From: Prinsepia uniflora
Lineage: Eukaryota; Streptophyta; Magnoliopsida; Rosales; Rosaceae
NCBI GenBank assembly: GCA_032719365.1
Contig: CM064871.1
Location: 25,269,566 to 25,333,565 of the forward strand
DNA length: 64,000 bases
Reading direction: 5' to 3'
Positions 10,291 to 22,820 of this stretch are shown here, in pieces; position 1 is the first letter of the stretch, and every line of letters begins with the position of its first letter. A model generated the notes under the pieces. It was given only the letters and a program-made list of their open reading frames with translations, did not search any database and was not told the DNA's origin. Made by a program: the position numbers and the translations under genes.

Positions 10291-12822
10291 CCCGAGTTTA
10301 CCTTTTCAATTCCAAAACCATTTCATGAAATCATATCCAAAACCATAAGTACGGAAAATCAGTGTAAAATCGGACAACCTCGATTTACGTGCAAGCTCGT
10401 AAATCGCCTCGAAATGCATGAAACCATATAATTCATCAATATCCAAATCAACATCATAGAATCACATTCATAATCCATTTAAAACATTTATGCATGCATC
10501 ACAGTTTAGAAATCAAGGTCCACTCACAGACCGTCCTATGCTGCCGCCTCGGTTTGCATGTCGTAAGCCTCACCGGGCAAATCATCGTCACCGGGACTCC
10601 CAAACCTGCCCAAATCAATCTAGAGGGTTACTAACTACCTTATTACCTTCTCATTGAATCCCCGTAGTTTTCCCGAATTTTTAACTATTTTAAATCACGA
10701 ACCTAAACCTTTCGATGCCCCGAACATTATCAAAACGGTGTCTGATCGACACGAAACCAGTCCCAAAATGTTCGTTACATCGAATAGAAGATTCCGTGTG
10801 TTGGAAGTATCCTCGAAATGTGAGCCACGCGTCCTCACGCGCCCCAAGAAGTGACTGTGCGAGTAGCCCACGCGCGGTACACTGTTCATCTTCCTCCCTC
10901 AGCCAAACCCGGTCCACTGTAACTGAACCGTCCGAACCGGTCTGGACCGGTTCAAGGCCATATGTGGTCCATTTTTGGTCCATTTCAATCCATTTTAATC
11001 CTAATATCGTCCTAACATCAAACCCTATCATTTAGACATTAAAAACAGAAAAGAAACCACCAAAACCCGTACCTTTCTAATCGGCCATGGCGGTTGTGTT
11101 TTCCTCCGCCGTTCACTGTCATTCCCGGCTGTCCTAGCCACTTCCTTTGATCCCAACAGGTTCCTACAACCTCCAGAAGTCCATTTCCATTAATGAAATC
11201 CACTCAATCCCTCTAGAACCCGAAAACATAATTTTGAACCCATTAACTCACGGGTTGACTCTCCCCGCCCTAGCCCTCCGTTCCAACCGATAACACCACC
11301 GTGGTCATCTCATCTCCTCCTCAATGTTCCCTTCAGGGGCCACCTAAGTCAGACACGGTTTTAGAGAAGGTGGTGAGGTGTTTGTTTTTGAGAGAAATGG
11401 AAATAGTGTTTCGAGTTTTGAAGAAAGGAGAAGAAGATGATTTGATCAGATGAGAGGGAGATGGGATGAGATGAGTGGTGAGGATTTGAGGGATTAATTA
11501 GAATGGATGGCTAGGATTGAGTGTTAGAAAGATTAATTATAAAATATTAGTTATAATAATATTTAATTATGTAGATCCACTTTTTAGGGATTTTAGCCAA
11601 TGGGATGAGTAACACTTGTCACTCATCCATGGGTCCCACTTAAAATATTTGGCCAATTAGATATTGCCAAATCATCATCGTCTCGAAGTACGTGCATAGT
11701 GAAATCAAACTTCCGTGACCTATAATTTTCCCGTTCGAAGTCCGATTTCAGTGTGACGCCTGTCTACGGATTCGTATCATCCCGATCTAGATAACGGTCC
11801 TTAGCCCTCGGCCATCGGACCTCCCAGTCCAAAAGTCAAAATTTTGCCCCTTTTAATCAAAATTACCAAAATGCCCTTAAACTTCCGAACGTCATAACTT
11901 TTTCCGCGAATGTCGGAATTGAACGTGCCACCTCTCTAGGAACTTGTGATGTCACGGACTATGTCATGGTCATCGGTCAAAGTCCATTTGATCGCCAGAA
12001 TGAAAAGTCAACGTTTTGCCCATGCCTAGGGGCAAAACGGTCATTTGCATCGTTCGTCCGATTTCGCCCAACTAATCACGAATTAACCTCACTAATCGTG
12101 ATTAATCACTAATCTAATCATAAAATTCGGGACGGGTAGTTACACTCAGCCCGATACCATAAACCAATTGGGCCTTAAGCCCGATATCTCGTAAATCAAC
12201 TGGGCCTCAAGCTTGGGATATTATTTCCAAATCTGAAATTGTTTCATTATTCAAATCATTTGAAACCACAAGCACGTATAAAATCCTTATGCCAGATATA
12301 TCATAAAGCATAATTTATTGAAATGCGTATAATACCACATATATACAAAGAAGTTGGGTGATACTTTGGGGTGGGTTATGTGTGGGTTTCGGGTTAGAGA
12401 GAACAAAGAAGATGAGGAACAAATATCCCAAATGCTTGGGTTTTGGGCCAATCAGATGGGTGACACATGTCACTCATCAAGTGGTCCCTCCAGATTTCAA
12501 CCCAATCCAAAATCGTCACTTGTCCAATTTTCTCGGTATGCATGAATAGTATCATTTTTCTTCTTTGACCCATAACCTCCTCGTACGAAATCCAATTTTG
12601 ACGTTCGACCTGTTTATGGACTCGTAACATCCTGATCTACGTAACGGTCCTCGTGCATTTGACTACCCGGGTCAAAAGTCAACTTTTTGCCCATCCCCAA
12701 GGGCAAAATCGTCATTTTACACCGACCGTCCGAAAATCCGTGACTAATTTCTGATTAGTCACGATAATCCTTGATTAATCCTTAATTAATCCCGCAAACT
12801 CGGGACGGGTTGTTACAGGTGT

Positions 12823-13073
12823 CTTCACCATTGTTGTTCGAGTTGGCGCAAAAACCACCACCACCTGCTCTAAGAACTGCGGGTTAAGAACCCAATCCTC
12901 CTGTTGGAAAATTGGACGAGTCTTGCAACAATCAACATGATCTCAGGGCCAATGTTGGTGCTAATTTGAAGCTCTAACTTAACCCCCAAGTCCTTTCTTT
13001 CAAGAAGGCTGACAGTTCAAGACTTCCAACAGAATTTGACCTTAATTGAACACAAATCCTCATGTGGACTCGA
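12823..13073 (+). other. Second part of the Mutator-like element interior
   Basis: Continues the interior of the Mutator-like element after the solo LTR. One plus-strand frame reads ELAQKPPPPALRTAG, then, after a stop, EPNPPVGKLDESCNNQ, so a decayed coding fragment is possible. I do not recognise it. Confidence 0.25.
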
Positions 13074-13291
13074 ACGAATTTTAAGGGGGTTTGAGTTGGA
13101 TTTTCAGAGGAGAGAAGAAGAAGATGACGATGAAGAAGATGAAGGATGGAGGGGCATTTAAGGAAAGAAACATTGTTTTTGACAGTATTAAAGACTAAAT
13201 TAGTTAAATGATACAAAAGACCTAACGTTGCACCCATCCTGATGCAGAATGGAGCGAAATTCTATTCGTAGTGCATTTTGAACCATGCTAG
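13074..13291 (-). repeat. Right terminal inverted repeat of the Mutator-like element
   Basis: Inverted partner of 1789-2007, with matching GGGGCATTTAAGGAAAGAAA and GTGCATTTTGA blocks. The outermost matching bases end at 13291. Confidence 0.7.
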
Positions 13292-13748
13292 ATCGTTCCT
13301 AATACAACTACAATTAAAAAAAACTTTTTCTAATGAAGATTATCGAGTTGATTCTCATAGAAAAAAAAAAAATTTATATCCAAGAATTAAAATACATATT
13401 CTTTGAAGTTTGAACAATGTTGTTACAAAATAGTAAATACTAATATAAGTTACAAAGAATGGTTGAACCCGTTGGAGTTACATCCCTATTCCCTAATCCT
13501 TACCACATGTCTAAATTGTAAAGGTTCCAAATAGTTTTCTTATACACTTATGAATGTATATAAATTTTGAACTGTCAACTTTAGCATGATTACCTACATA
13601 CTCCTCTCATATGGGCTCTTGATAAGACTACTTAATTTAATTTGGTTCTCCTCCTTTTATTTTATTGACAAACAAAAATTATTAATTTTCCTTCTTTTTT
13701 TTTTGGCTTCTGCTCTATTTGTTCTTGTAATATTAATTTTTTTTGTTT
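13292..13748. other. AT-rich spacer, no gene seen
   Basis: AT-rich DNA with long T runs. A hydrophobic open frame at 13586-13792 is an effect of T-rich composition and runs into the LINE tail, so I do not call it a gene. Confidence 0.5.
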
Positions 13749-14731
13749 CATGTTGGTCAACTTTTTTTTTTATCAAAGGACGATTTCATTAAAATAGTAG
13801 GGATAAGTAACAAGTGTTGGATGCACCACAAGCAGTGTTCGAGGTCTCACTAAAACTCTCATCATAACACTGACCTAAATCAAGAAAAATCCAATGTGGG
13901 AAAAAGAGTACCGCCAACACACAAATAGAAAATAGAGGAAATTAAAACTCCATATCCCTCTCAAGCAGAGGTGCCAACCATGGTGGGAACATAGGTCTCC
14001 AACACATTCTCTCCTGAATACATCTGCCCTCCTACGATAGAATCCAACCCGACCACACACGAATAGAACACTCGGGTCTTGCTCCCGTCTAATAGAAACG
14101 TTGTTAGATAAGGGATAAATGAAAATCCACTAATTCATGCCTCTGCCTCCCGAGCCTTAATCTTCGTGCAACGGCCCTGAAGGGTTACAAAACCAAAAAA
14201 ATGTGTGACTGGACAAAAAGAAATAGTTTTAAAACATAATTTGAAAACAACCGATATTTACCCTCCATTTTTCAAAACCATGCATGCATACAAAATATCC
14301 TTTCCAAAAATCACATCACTTCGGATAAAATGAAATACAACTTATAATCTCAAAATACGTGAAAACACATGTAAGTTATTTAATCGGTAATTACTCGTTA
14401 ACCACAAATATGTTAAACCATGAGATATGAACACGTCATAACATATGAATCTATCACATCAAAGCCATATAACGAAACCACATTCCTTGTCACATCAATC
14501 CATACATTTCACGATCAATCCATCATCGTCTCACAATATCAAACATCAAACCACTGCCCCACTAGCAGGCACATTACAAGTTAACAGAAAACACCCAACA
14601 TCGATGCACAAGCACAAAAGCAATCATCACGTGTATCACATCAATCACCATATCAGTCAACACATCACAAGTGCACTACCTGTAGGCAATATACTGGGAA
14701 TTGGAGCCCTGCTCGACATCCGAGTGATACA

Positions 14732-14872
14732 GACTCAGGAACTGGAGCCCTATTTGACGTCTGAGTCATCATAACAATGCAATACCATGGTATATCCACA
14801 TGAGACCATATCAGCATCATAATCATAGTCACTAGTCTTAGGATCTGGAGCCTCTAGCTCGACGGCTAAGAC
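14732..14872 (-). repeat. Hairpin units with covarying stems
   Basis: Two units share the core CTGGAGCC but have different closing stems: GACTCAG/CTGAGTC (14732-14738 with 14761-14767) and GTCTTAG/CTAAGAC (14835-14841 with 14866-14872), each a perfect 7-bp pair. A third unit at about 14693-14725 is partly paired. Related units are near 23404 and 23465. Confidence 0.6.
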
Positions 14873-16155
14873 CCACATCTAACAAGAATTATCACATAAC
14901 CAAGTCCAAAGCACAATTATCACATCACCATTACCAAGTGGCACATACACACATCATATCACAACCCAAACCACAATCAGAACCTCGATCCTAAGCCCCA
15001 ACTATAGTTCAAACGTCAATTCTCAAAGAAAATGCCAATAAGGCCAAATCTCGTAAAAACTGTCCAGAAAATCATGCAAACCATAGTTTCTAAGAAAAAT
15101 CACTTTATTCCATCAATCAAACCTTGTTTAGCCCAAATCTAGACTTTAAGTCAAAAGCCGAGAAAAGACCAATCAAGGACACATCGTGAAACGAGCCCTC
15201 AAGGGGTTCCAAAACCATTCAATTTCATATGAATTCACTCATAATTGAATAGTCGACTCCATGCAATCACAAAGCATGCTCAGACTCAAATATCACATCT
15301 CAATCATAGCTCACGAAAAGCATAAAAAATCGTGTAATTAAATATCACATCTCAATCAAAGTGGCTGCTCGTGGGACTTACGCGCCTGCACTGTAGCATC
15401 GTCTTCAACCTTCCTCTAGACCCGTTTTCCTGCAACTCGAGTCGCTAGACCTGGCGACCCAACCCGACATGTTCTCGCCTGTTTCTAACTCTTTTTCAAA
15501 TCCGTTTCGACCAACATACTCTAATCTATCTAAGGAACGGTTCTATGCAATCAAACGAAGAAAACTCACCCAAAACTAGGTCGATCCGTCAAGGACTCAC
15601 GGCCGAGAATCGATCTTAGTGTCTGGGCAATTCCCACGACCAAATCTCCATCTAAAGTATTTGGTAGGATCGTAGAGACCTAAGGAATGTATTCATTAGC
15701 TTAACTAGATGCTTACCTGTCAAAATTCGAGCTGATCAACCCAAAATCCAAAAATCCTCACGGCTTCATCACTTTTCTCACTTAATCTTGGACCTCTCCT
15801 TATTCCTTCCAGATTTCCTTCTCTTTATCTCATCTCTTTCTTCCTCTCTGCCTGCTTCTAATCTGTTTCACTTTCTTTCTATATTTTTCTTTCTCGACCA
15901 AGCAATAAAAACACCAAATATCAACAAAACACCAAGCTGGCAGAACTCAAATCTAGGGGAGAAAGGACATTTGTCCCTGTCCAATTGAACCAAAACACAA
16001 TCTCATGAGGAAATTCCCAAAATACCCTTCTTGCAAAAATTTCCAAATTGCCCCTACGTATCCTAGACCAAGAACAAATCCAAACGAACTCCATTTCCAG
16101 CATGCCACCTATCAGCCTAACGACATTTTCGGAATCGCCAAGAGCCTTCCCGATT

Positions 16156-16256
16156 AAAAAGTCAACACTTGGACTTTGACTAAAAAAGTCAACCATTTGA
16201 CTTTGACTAAAAAGTCAACTCTTTGACTTTGACTAAAAAGTCAACCTTTGACTCTT
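16156..16256 (-). promoter_or_regulatory. W-box-like tandem array in LTR U3
   Basis: Four units with a 26-27-bp period, each containing AAAAGTCAAC and, in three units, GACTTTGACT. TTGAC is the core bound by WRKY transcription factors, present here many times on both strands within 100 bp. The array lies 70-170 bp from the LTR start at 16325, which is the U3 promoter region in the element's own orientation. WRKY control is inference. Confidence 0.55.
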
Positions 16257-16330
16257 AGAAGTGAAATGGTCAATTCCATCCGACTTTCCCCACTTTTACC
16301 CTCGATGAAAATTTGGGGCGTTACATCCTA

Positions 16331-16437
16331 GGCTAACCATGTGCAACCGAATTCGCCGCTTCGGGGACCGCAACAACACAATCTAGGGTGATCCCCAACT
16401 CCTCCAGCATATCCGAAACTTCCCTAGTGTAATGACC
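16331..16437 (-). pseudogene. LINE RNase H-like domain, C-terminal piece
   Basis: The minus-strand frame reads REVSDMLEELGITLDCVVAV then PEAANSVAHG and a stop. This matches the last helix and the R-E/A-N-x-V-A motif region of the RNase H domain (RVT_3 type) in plant LINEs. The usual VPReaN is VPEAAN here and the final ADALA is VAHG-stop. The N-terminal half lies at 25225-25462, separated by nested LTR elements. Confidence 0.75.
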
Positions 16438-19430
16438 CGTCCCGGAAGTCGGGATTAGATTAGTGGTTAATGACATATTAGTGTAATTAATCGGTGATTC
16501 GTTAGGTGATCTCAGACGGGCGGTGCGAAATGACGATTTTACCCTTAGAATGGGCAAAATGTTGACTTTTAGTTCGGACAGTCAAATGGACTTTAGTCGA
16601 TGAACGTGACGTAGTTTGGGACGTCATGAATCCACAGACAGGTGGAACCTTCAATTCCGACATTCGATGACGAAGTTATGATATTCGAAAGTTCGAGGGT
16701 AATTTGGTAATTTTGTTGAAAAGGGGCAAACTGTTACTTTTCATACGATAAGGTTTTGTCACGCATTTCGAGGATTGTTAGGTAGGTCTCGATCCCTTGA
16801 GTACAACGAAAGGCGACACGCTACCATTGGACGTCGGGTGGTTCAGATTTTGGTCTGAAAATGCTAGGGGCAAAATGGTAATTTGCCATTTAGGGGCATT
16901 TTGGTAATTTGTTGCATTGGGATCTGTGCCCAGTAACAATGGGACACTTGGTCGCTTTGTATGTTGTGTCCACCAGATTACATGTCCCTCTCTAGATGGT
17001 TGTAGAACCTTTCACAGCCGCCTTCTTTTGTTTTAAATCAGTTTCAATGTTTTAGCACGATATGGGGAGGAAACAGAAAATAAAGAGAACCCAATCCATA
17101 CATTCCCTTCAAACCTCAATAATTGGTGATTACTTGTGAATCAAATGAGAGATGAGATGCTAGAGGAAGGTGAGACGATAAGGATGGTGGTGGTACGGCA
17201 GTCCACGACAGTGGGTTGAGGTAACCCGTTATGTTCTATTTTCCCATTGAAAATGCCAAGTTTTGTTCCCATGGGTTTTGGATCGATTCAGTTGTGGAAT
17301 GGTGTTTTGGAGGTTCAGACACATCATTTGGGACCGAATTCGAGGCCTGAAAGGGGCGGTGGCCGTGGAACCCATGTAAGGTAACCTTGATTTTGAACAT
17401 GGTGTCTTTGATTCTAGCTAGTTTTGATCGATTCTAATGGGTTGAACATAATTCTAGAGGTCCTATGAGTTTCTTAGGCTGGGTTTTGAGGACTGAGATG
17501 ACGTGTGGTGACCAGAGACAGAGGAGAAACAATTGGTTTTGAACAAGGAACGAGGAGGTATGATCTTAACTCTCATTCTTTGAATTAAGGACGTAGTTGA
17601 TTAGGAAATAGTTAGATGAACCTGTAGGAGGTGGAAGGAATGAAAATAGACTAAAATTGAACAAGCTAGGACGTTGAACCATGAGCGCCGGTTCAAACCG
17701 GTCTAAACCGGCCGGCAAGAGGAAGAAGAAGGTGAACAGCAACCACGCGTGGTTTCACGCGCAGAGTGTTTGGGCAGCGCGTGAGGGCAAGTGGGCCCTC
17801 TTTTCGAGGCACGTTCAACACGTGTTTTTAAGTATTTGATGTAACCAATATTTTAGGACTGGTTTCGAGTCGATCAGACATCGTTTCGATAGGTTTCGGG
17901 ATGTCCGAAAGTTTAGAGGCTCGGTTAAAAATAGTTAAAAATTGGTAAAAATTACGGGACTTTAGTAGAAGCCTTTTGAAGTAGTTAGTGACCTTATTAT
18001 GGGTTTTGGACATGTTCGAAAAAGCCGGTGAGAGTGGATTAGCCGGGAAAGAGTAATTGCGCGCGTATCGAGGCACCGACGTGAATGGTCTGTGAGTGGA
18101 CTTTGCTTTATAACATCTAATGCTTGCATAAATTTTTTATACTTTCTATACATTATTTCTATGTTTAAGATATGATATTGATGATTTACGGGTTTTCACA
18201 TATTTCGAGATATTTACGTTTTTGCACGTTTTACGAGATTATGGTTTTATGCTATGATTTGATAAGGATTCTGATACTATGACTTTGGGATTCGAATTGT
18301 GATTTGATTTTAAAGATTGATAAAGGAATTTTGGAAAATAATTTCGGGCTTGAGGCCCTGTTCATAAAAGTGATTTTGATAAATATGATTTCGGGTTTTG
18401 GAATAGGATTTTGGAAATATGATTCGGGATTCGGTTTTGGAGCTTGAAAAGTAGATTTTTGGATTTGGGTTCGGAATAATGATTCCGGATGCCGGCTACG
18501 GAATGATGATTTCGTACTCGGATTTGGAAATGGATTATGGATGTGCTTTCCGGATTGGAATTGAGATTTCAAATGCTGATTTCATATTTGGTTTTGGGTT
18601 TAAAGATCCGTTGATATTGATTTTCACTTGGTTTTGGGTTTAAAGAATCAGATATGGATGGATCTGGTTTTGAGTTTAAAGACTCGATTGATTGATGACG
18701 GGGGAGGGCCCTGGATTGATATGTTTTGAGTTTAAAGACTCGGTGATATGTTTTGAGGTTAAAAACTCGGTTATTGTGATATCCTCCGAGGCCTATTAAT
18801 TGTGTTTTGAGTTTACAGCCTCGTTGATATCCCTAGAAGGCCTGATGATGCGCATGTGTTTTGAGTTTAAAGACTCGGCGCGTTTGAGATCCAGCAACTT
18901 GATTGATTGATGTTTTACTTTGGTTTTCACTGGTTTTCAGATGTTTTGGGTTGTGGCCCGGATGATTTGGATTTGATAGATTTCGGGCTGAGTGCCCGTA
19001 CTTGATTCTGATTTATTGTTTTCGGACATGGTTTTCTTATCTTGGATATGACATGGTTTTATGAAAAAGGTTTTCATATTCATGCATAGGTTTTTCGTGG
19101 AGGGTATAAATGCAAATTCTTATGAACCGTCTTCTGAACTTATCCTTTATTTTTTTCCACTCACAGTCTTTTTTTTTTCGATACCCTCTAGGTTTGATGC
19201 GGTGTGGGCTGTTATTTGAGAGAGAAGGAGACATCACACACGCACTCCACAGTAAGTTCTGCGAACTCTGGAACATCGGAAGAAGGTTTTGGTACTTTGG
19301 CCTGTTATCCCTTGTCCATCTTACGTGTTACATGGAGGTTGGACGAAGGTTTAGCCTTCGTGTCACACGTAAGTTAGACGGGAGCATGACTTATCCCTTA
19401 ATCCTGGGGGATTGAGGGTGGGTCATGTCA
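16438..19430 (+). repeat. 5' LTR of LARD copy 2
   Basis: A 2,993-bp LTR, starting TGTAATGACCCGTCC and ending GGTGGGTCATGTCA. The region 18600-18990 contains repeated GAGTTTAAAGACTC-type phrases also seen at 34040-34230 and 52974-53155. Confidence 0.9.
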
Positions 19431-19433
19431 AAT

Positions 19434-19444
19434 TGGTATCAGAG
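19434..19444 (+). promoter_or_regulatory. Primer binding site (initiator tRNA-Met)
   Basis: TGGTATCAGAG, three bases after the LTR end, complementary to the 3' end of initiator tRNA-Met. It fixes the element's orientation as plus. Confidence 0.92.
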
Positions 19445-22400
19445 TTGGATTTGTGAGCTTTGCGCGAGGTTTTAGCTCCCAGAGTAGTTGGTCCGTCGAC
19501 TTGGGTGTTGTGATGCTGCTGTGGATGTGATGTCTCAACGCGGAACATCCCGTCATCAATTTGGACACGCGAGTGTTAGCAAGTAACTGTACGATAGTTA
19601 GTGGCTTAGTTAGTGGTGAGATTACTAGTGGCTGAGTGTTGGTCGCCCGATACGCGGTGTGGGGTGTGATACTTGCCGGCTTTGGGCCTGAAAGGATAGC
19701 GTGTTTGGCACTGGACATGCTCATCGGTTGGACCTTAGGGTCGATCGTACCCGTGAGTTAATGGGTGAGACATGAATGATGGTTGGCTGGTCGGCATGTG
19801 GGGCCGGTTGACGGCGGCCTATTGAGCTGGATGGCAATTGGTTGACGAGTAGTTCTTAGTTGAGTGTGAAGACCCGAGTGGTGAGGGTGTTGTGAGCTAG
19901 TGGAAGCTGTGGGTTTTGTAACCCGAGTAAGGATGTGGATTTGAGGAACCCCATTGGGATGACTGGTTTGGTAAATATTAGTACCTTAGTGAGAAACCCC
20001 AGAGTAAGTGCTTAGTCTGGAAACCGTGAGTTGGGGTTTGTGGTTAGTTAGTTGTTGTGGCTTGGGTCGACTTACGGCTGGATTGGAGATGGTGCTGCTG
20101 GGCGCAGCTGAGGTATAGGTGGGCTTGACCCGACTAGTAGAGGCGTTAAGAGTGTGGCGCAATGGGTCTGGTTGCGGCCTCGTCTAGGTACTGTGGAGAG
20201 TGGAGTTGCTTAGTTTGAGCATGGATTGAGGGTTTTGGCTCGGTTTGAGCAGAGCTTCGGGATTGGTGTGCTATGAGCACGAGATCGGTGTGACCAGGCG
20301 TGAGTTTCCGGTGTCTAGTAGAAACCACTAACTGAACTGGGATATGCGATGACCATTGGTAGGTTAGGTTTTTGTACGAACGGTCAGGATGCCGTTAGGT
20401 TGATTAGAGTAGCCCAGTGGAAGTACGGTGGACCTAGACTTCGGTTTGGAGCGGTCTAGGTTGGTATGGTCGGGTATGACCATTAGTGATGTTGGTTTTC
20501 GTGGACTCATCCTGATGTGTTGGAGATGTCGAGTGTGTTGGACTGTGTCGGCATGTACCGAAGTTGACATTCGGGTGATGTCGAGGCCAGTACTTGGTGA
20601 TTCCCTGAGAATGGTAAGGATTGTGACTGAGGAGTTTGAGGTGAGTGATCATTGATTGTGATCCCGAGAGTTGGTGACTCGTACTTTAGTGGTGTTCGAG
20701 AGTTGAACCTCGGAAAGGTTGATACGTGTGAGAATCAGGAGACGTGATAACTGACATCCTTTCGGTGGTGCATAAACGGTGATAACCGACAGGCGAGTTG
20801 GTCAGTGAGGTGGAGCGTTTACGGACAAGAAGGTTGTCCAGGTGAGTTGTGAATTTTTCCTCAGTCCTGTAGAGACGTTGACGTTTGGACAGTTAGTCTG
20901 GTGGTGGTGTACTTGTTGGGGATGAGTCCCATGATTGGAAAAGGTGGATATACTTCCAACATGGTTGGAATCTCGGAATCAGTAGATGTTTTGGTTGAGA
21001 CGACGAGATGTGGTGTGGATTTCGAGTTGGTGTTAGATGTTGAGTGTTGTGAACCCCCTTGATCTTGGACACGTGGGGGTGTGTTCAGGAGTAGAGAGAG
21101 TACTTGGTGACGTCGTGTTTGGCCTGTGTGGCGAGTGTTATGGTTGTGGACCATTGTGAGTTCTGTGGTATGGTGACAAAGAAGAGACTAAGTTAGAATG
21201 AAAAGAGTGAATATAACTGATCGATATGAGGTTATTGAAGAGAACCCACAATCTAGACGTGTCTCGAGACTTGTGGAATTCTTTATCGATTTGATCCGAT
21301 GCGGTAGTCTGATCATTGGTAGATCAGGATTGAGTTGCTGTGGATTAGGAGGATCGTATGCAAGATAGAGGTTGTATATGTTGGACATACAACTGAGGAT
21401 ATTGCTCTGTCTTGCAGGAGTGAAAGTGGCTAGATATCTTGACAATCTTGGAGTTGTGCAGGACGTGTGTGGTCCGTCTCGCATACGTATGGGTATTGGA
21501 CTTTGATCTGGTGCTGGGTCTACCCTGTGTACATCATTGAGATGTGGTTGGATTTTTTATTGGTAAGGAGACCCAGGAGACCGGAAGACTCGGAATGGAC
21601 TTGAGTTGGTAGGATTGGACCGCTAGACTTCAAAAGTGAAGCGTGTTTGGCTTGTAGTTAGGTGGAAATCAGTGTGGTTACGAGGATTTTTTGTGTGCCC
21701 TGGAGATACACTGTGAGGGTAACGGGTACACTATGGTGTTAATGGATGGACTTTGGGTGTAGTAGAGCTCGGCTGATGCCGATGTGGTTGATTGATGGAC
21801 TTACCGTAGGACGACATTGGAAGTGCTTGAGGATGTACACTACGATCGCTGTGATTGAAGTTTTGTAGGGTTGTTGTTGTGTGTGTTTGGTTCATGTACT
21901 TGGAATGTGTGCATACTGGTTATTCAGTGGTTGGAACCATTCTGATGCATTGGACATGCATTGTGAATTTATGGTAGAAGTGTTGGTGATCGGCTTAGTG
22001 CCGATGTGTGTTGTTGGTTGTCTTACTGCCTCGGAATAATTTCGATGCAATTGACTGGTTGAGTTTTGGATTGGATCAAGGAGATCCTGAGTGATTTGAT
22101 TGGTTGACAAGAGTCAGTACTGATGTGAACTAGATGCTCAGAGCCATAAGTGGCGGGTGGGACCCTGACGCTAAGAGGTGTGATCACGGTTTAACAGGTA
22201 TGCGATAGGGTCCAGTTGCGGACTGGTAGTGTGGGACGGGGATGGTGTTCCCACAGGTTGACTGTGTTGGTGGTTAGGGGAAACACCGGTGAGATGATTT
22301 GTTGCGTAGTTGTTGTGAGCGGGATGTTGTAACTCCGATGAGGTCGGCGCGGGTCGCTGACGGAAGTCGGAATGTTGAACAATTATCAATGGATACGAGT

Positions 22401-22809
22401 ATCGAGGCTGTCAGGTGCATATGTGGTGAAATTCGTGCCTACTGACGGCAGACTCGCATGATGTACTGAGACGTTGGTACTGGGTACGCATGACTCGAGA
22501 CTGAGTCGAGGTTGACGTGACGGGTAGTCGTGGGTCAGGACCGAGTCTTAGTTGAGCCGTGAGTGTCGGCTTGTGCAATGTTCGAGGTACCACATGTACG
22601 AGTTGGAAAAGTGTTGATCTCGGTGAAAATAAATTGATTACTAGATGTACTGGAAGTTGGTTGAGTTGATTCGCTTGGTAGAGATGTGGTGATAGTCTGG
22701 GAACTGTCAGGATAAGCTGGATTGGCGGGTGATGGACACTGGGTAGGAGACCCCAGGTGTGAGATCAGTTGGATTCCCCCAGCAAGTTTTTCGGGGAAAA
22801 AATTCTTTT

Positions 22810-22820
22810 AAGGGGGGAGA
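22810..22820 (+). promoter_or_regulatory. Polypurine tract of LARD copy 2
   Basis: AAGGGGGGAGA lies one base before the 3' LTR start TGTAACGACCCG at 22822, the expected plus-strand priming site. Confidence 0.9.

Larger units (their letters stand above)
3542..12144 (-). mobile_element. Full-length non-autonomous LTR retrotransposon (LARD copy 1)
   Basis: Two related LTRs (3542-5786 and 9120-12144) flank a 3.3-kb internal region. The initiator-Met primer site and the purine tract are both on the minus strand, so the 5' LTR is the right-hand one. Target duplications are CTTAG (3537-3541) and CTCAG (12145-12149), differing by one transition. No gag, protease, reverse transcriptase or integrase is recognisable, so the element must have moved with borrowed proteins. 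It was inserted into an older LTR of the same general family. LTR divergence and the imperfect duplication make it older than the copy at 54987. Confidence 0.9.
9120..12144 (-). repeat. 5' LTR of LARD copy 1
   Basis: A 3,025-bp LTR, plus-strand ends TGCCAGGACCGTCC and GGGACGGGTAGTTACA. It retains a block (9784-10553) missing from the 3' LTR. Short open frames inside it are not conserved between LTR copies and are not genes. Confidence 0.9.
2512..12817 (-). mobile_element. Solo LTR interrupted by a full-length LARD element
   Basis: Two halves, 2512-3541 and 12145-12817, together form one LTR of about 1.7 kb in minus orientation. It begins on the plus strand with TGATACGTCCCATCCC and ends with GGGACGGGTTGTTACA. 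Perfect 5-bp target duplications GGTGT flank it (2507-2511 and 12818-12822). No internal region or second LTR belongs to it, so it is a solo LTR, presumably left by LTR-LTR recombination. It was later split at 3541/12145 by the element at 3542-12144. Confidence 0.85.
1789..13291. mobile_element. Mutator-like element with long terminal inverted repeats, split by nested LTR insertions
   Basis: About 220 bp at 1789-2007 is an imperfect inverted copy of 13074-13291. Both arms contain CTAGC-TG, TCAAAATGCAC, a GGGTGCAA block, and TTTCTTTCCTTAAATGCCCC followed by a CTTCATCTT-rich tract. Long inverted repeats of this kind are the hallmark of Mutator-like elements. Excluding nested LTR elements (2512-12817), the original element would be only about 1.2 kb. 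I could not find a clear 9-bp target duplication. No transposase is visible; the interior (2008-2506 and 12823-13073) may be captured host sequence. Confidence 0.7.
14035..16325 (-). mobile_element. Solo LTR (family B) inside the LINE
   Basis: A 2,291-bp LTR in minus orientation flanked by perfect TCCTA duplications (14030-14034 and 16326-16330). On the minus strand it starts TGTAACGCCCCAAATTTT; the other end is decayed (plus strand CGATAGAATCC, expected TGATAGGA). It shares the phrase GCTCCCGTCT and general layout with LTRs at 44728 and 48701. No internal region. It holds a hairpin pair (14732-14872) and a TTGAC/GTCAA array (16156-16256). Confidence 0.85.

Noticed and set aside
13586..13792. 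Small hydrophobic membrane-protein-like frame
   Set aside because: Produced by T-rich DNA and the LINE poly(A) complement; no start context or homology cue.
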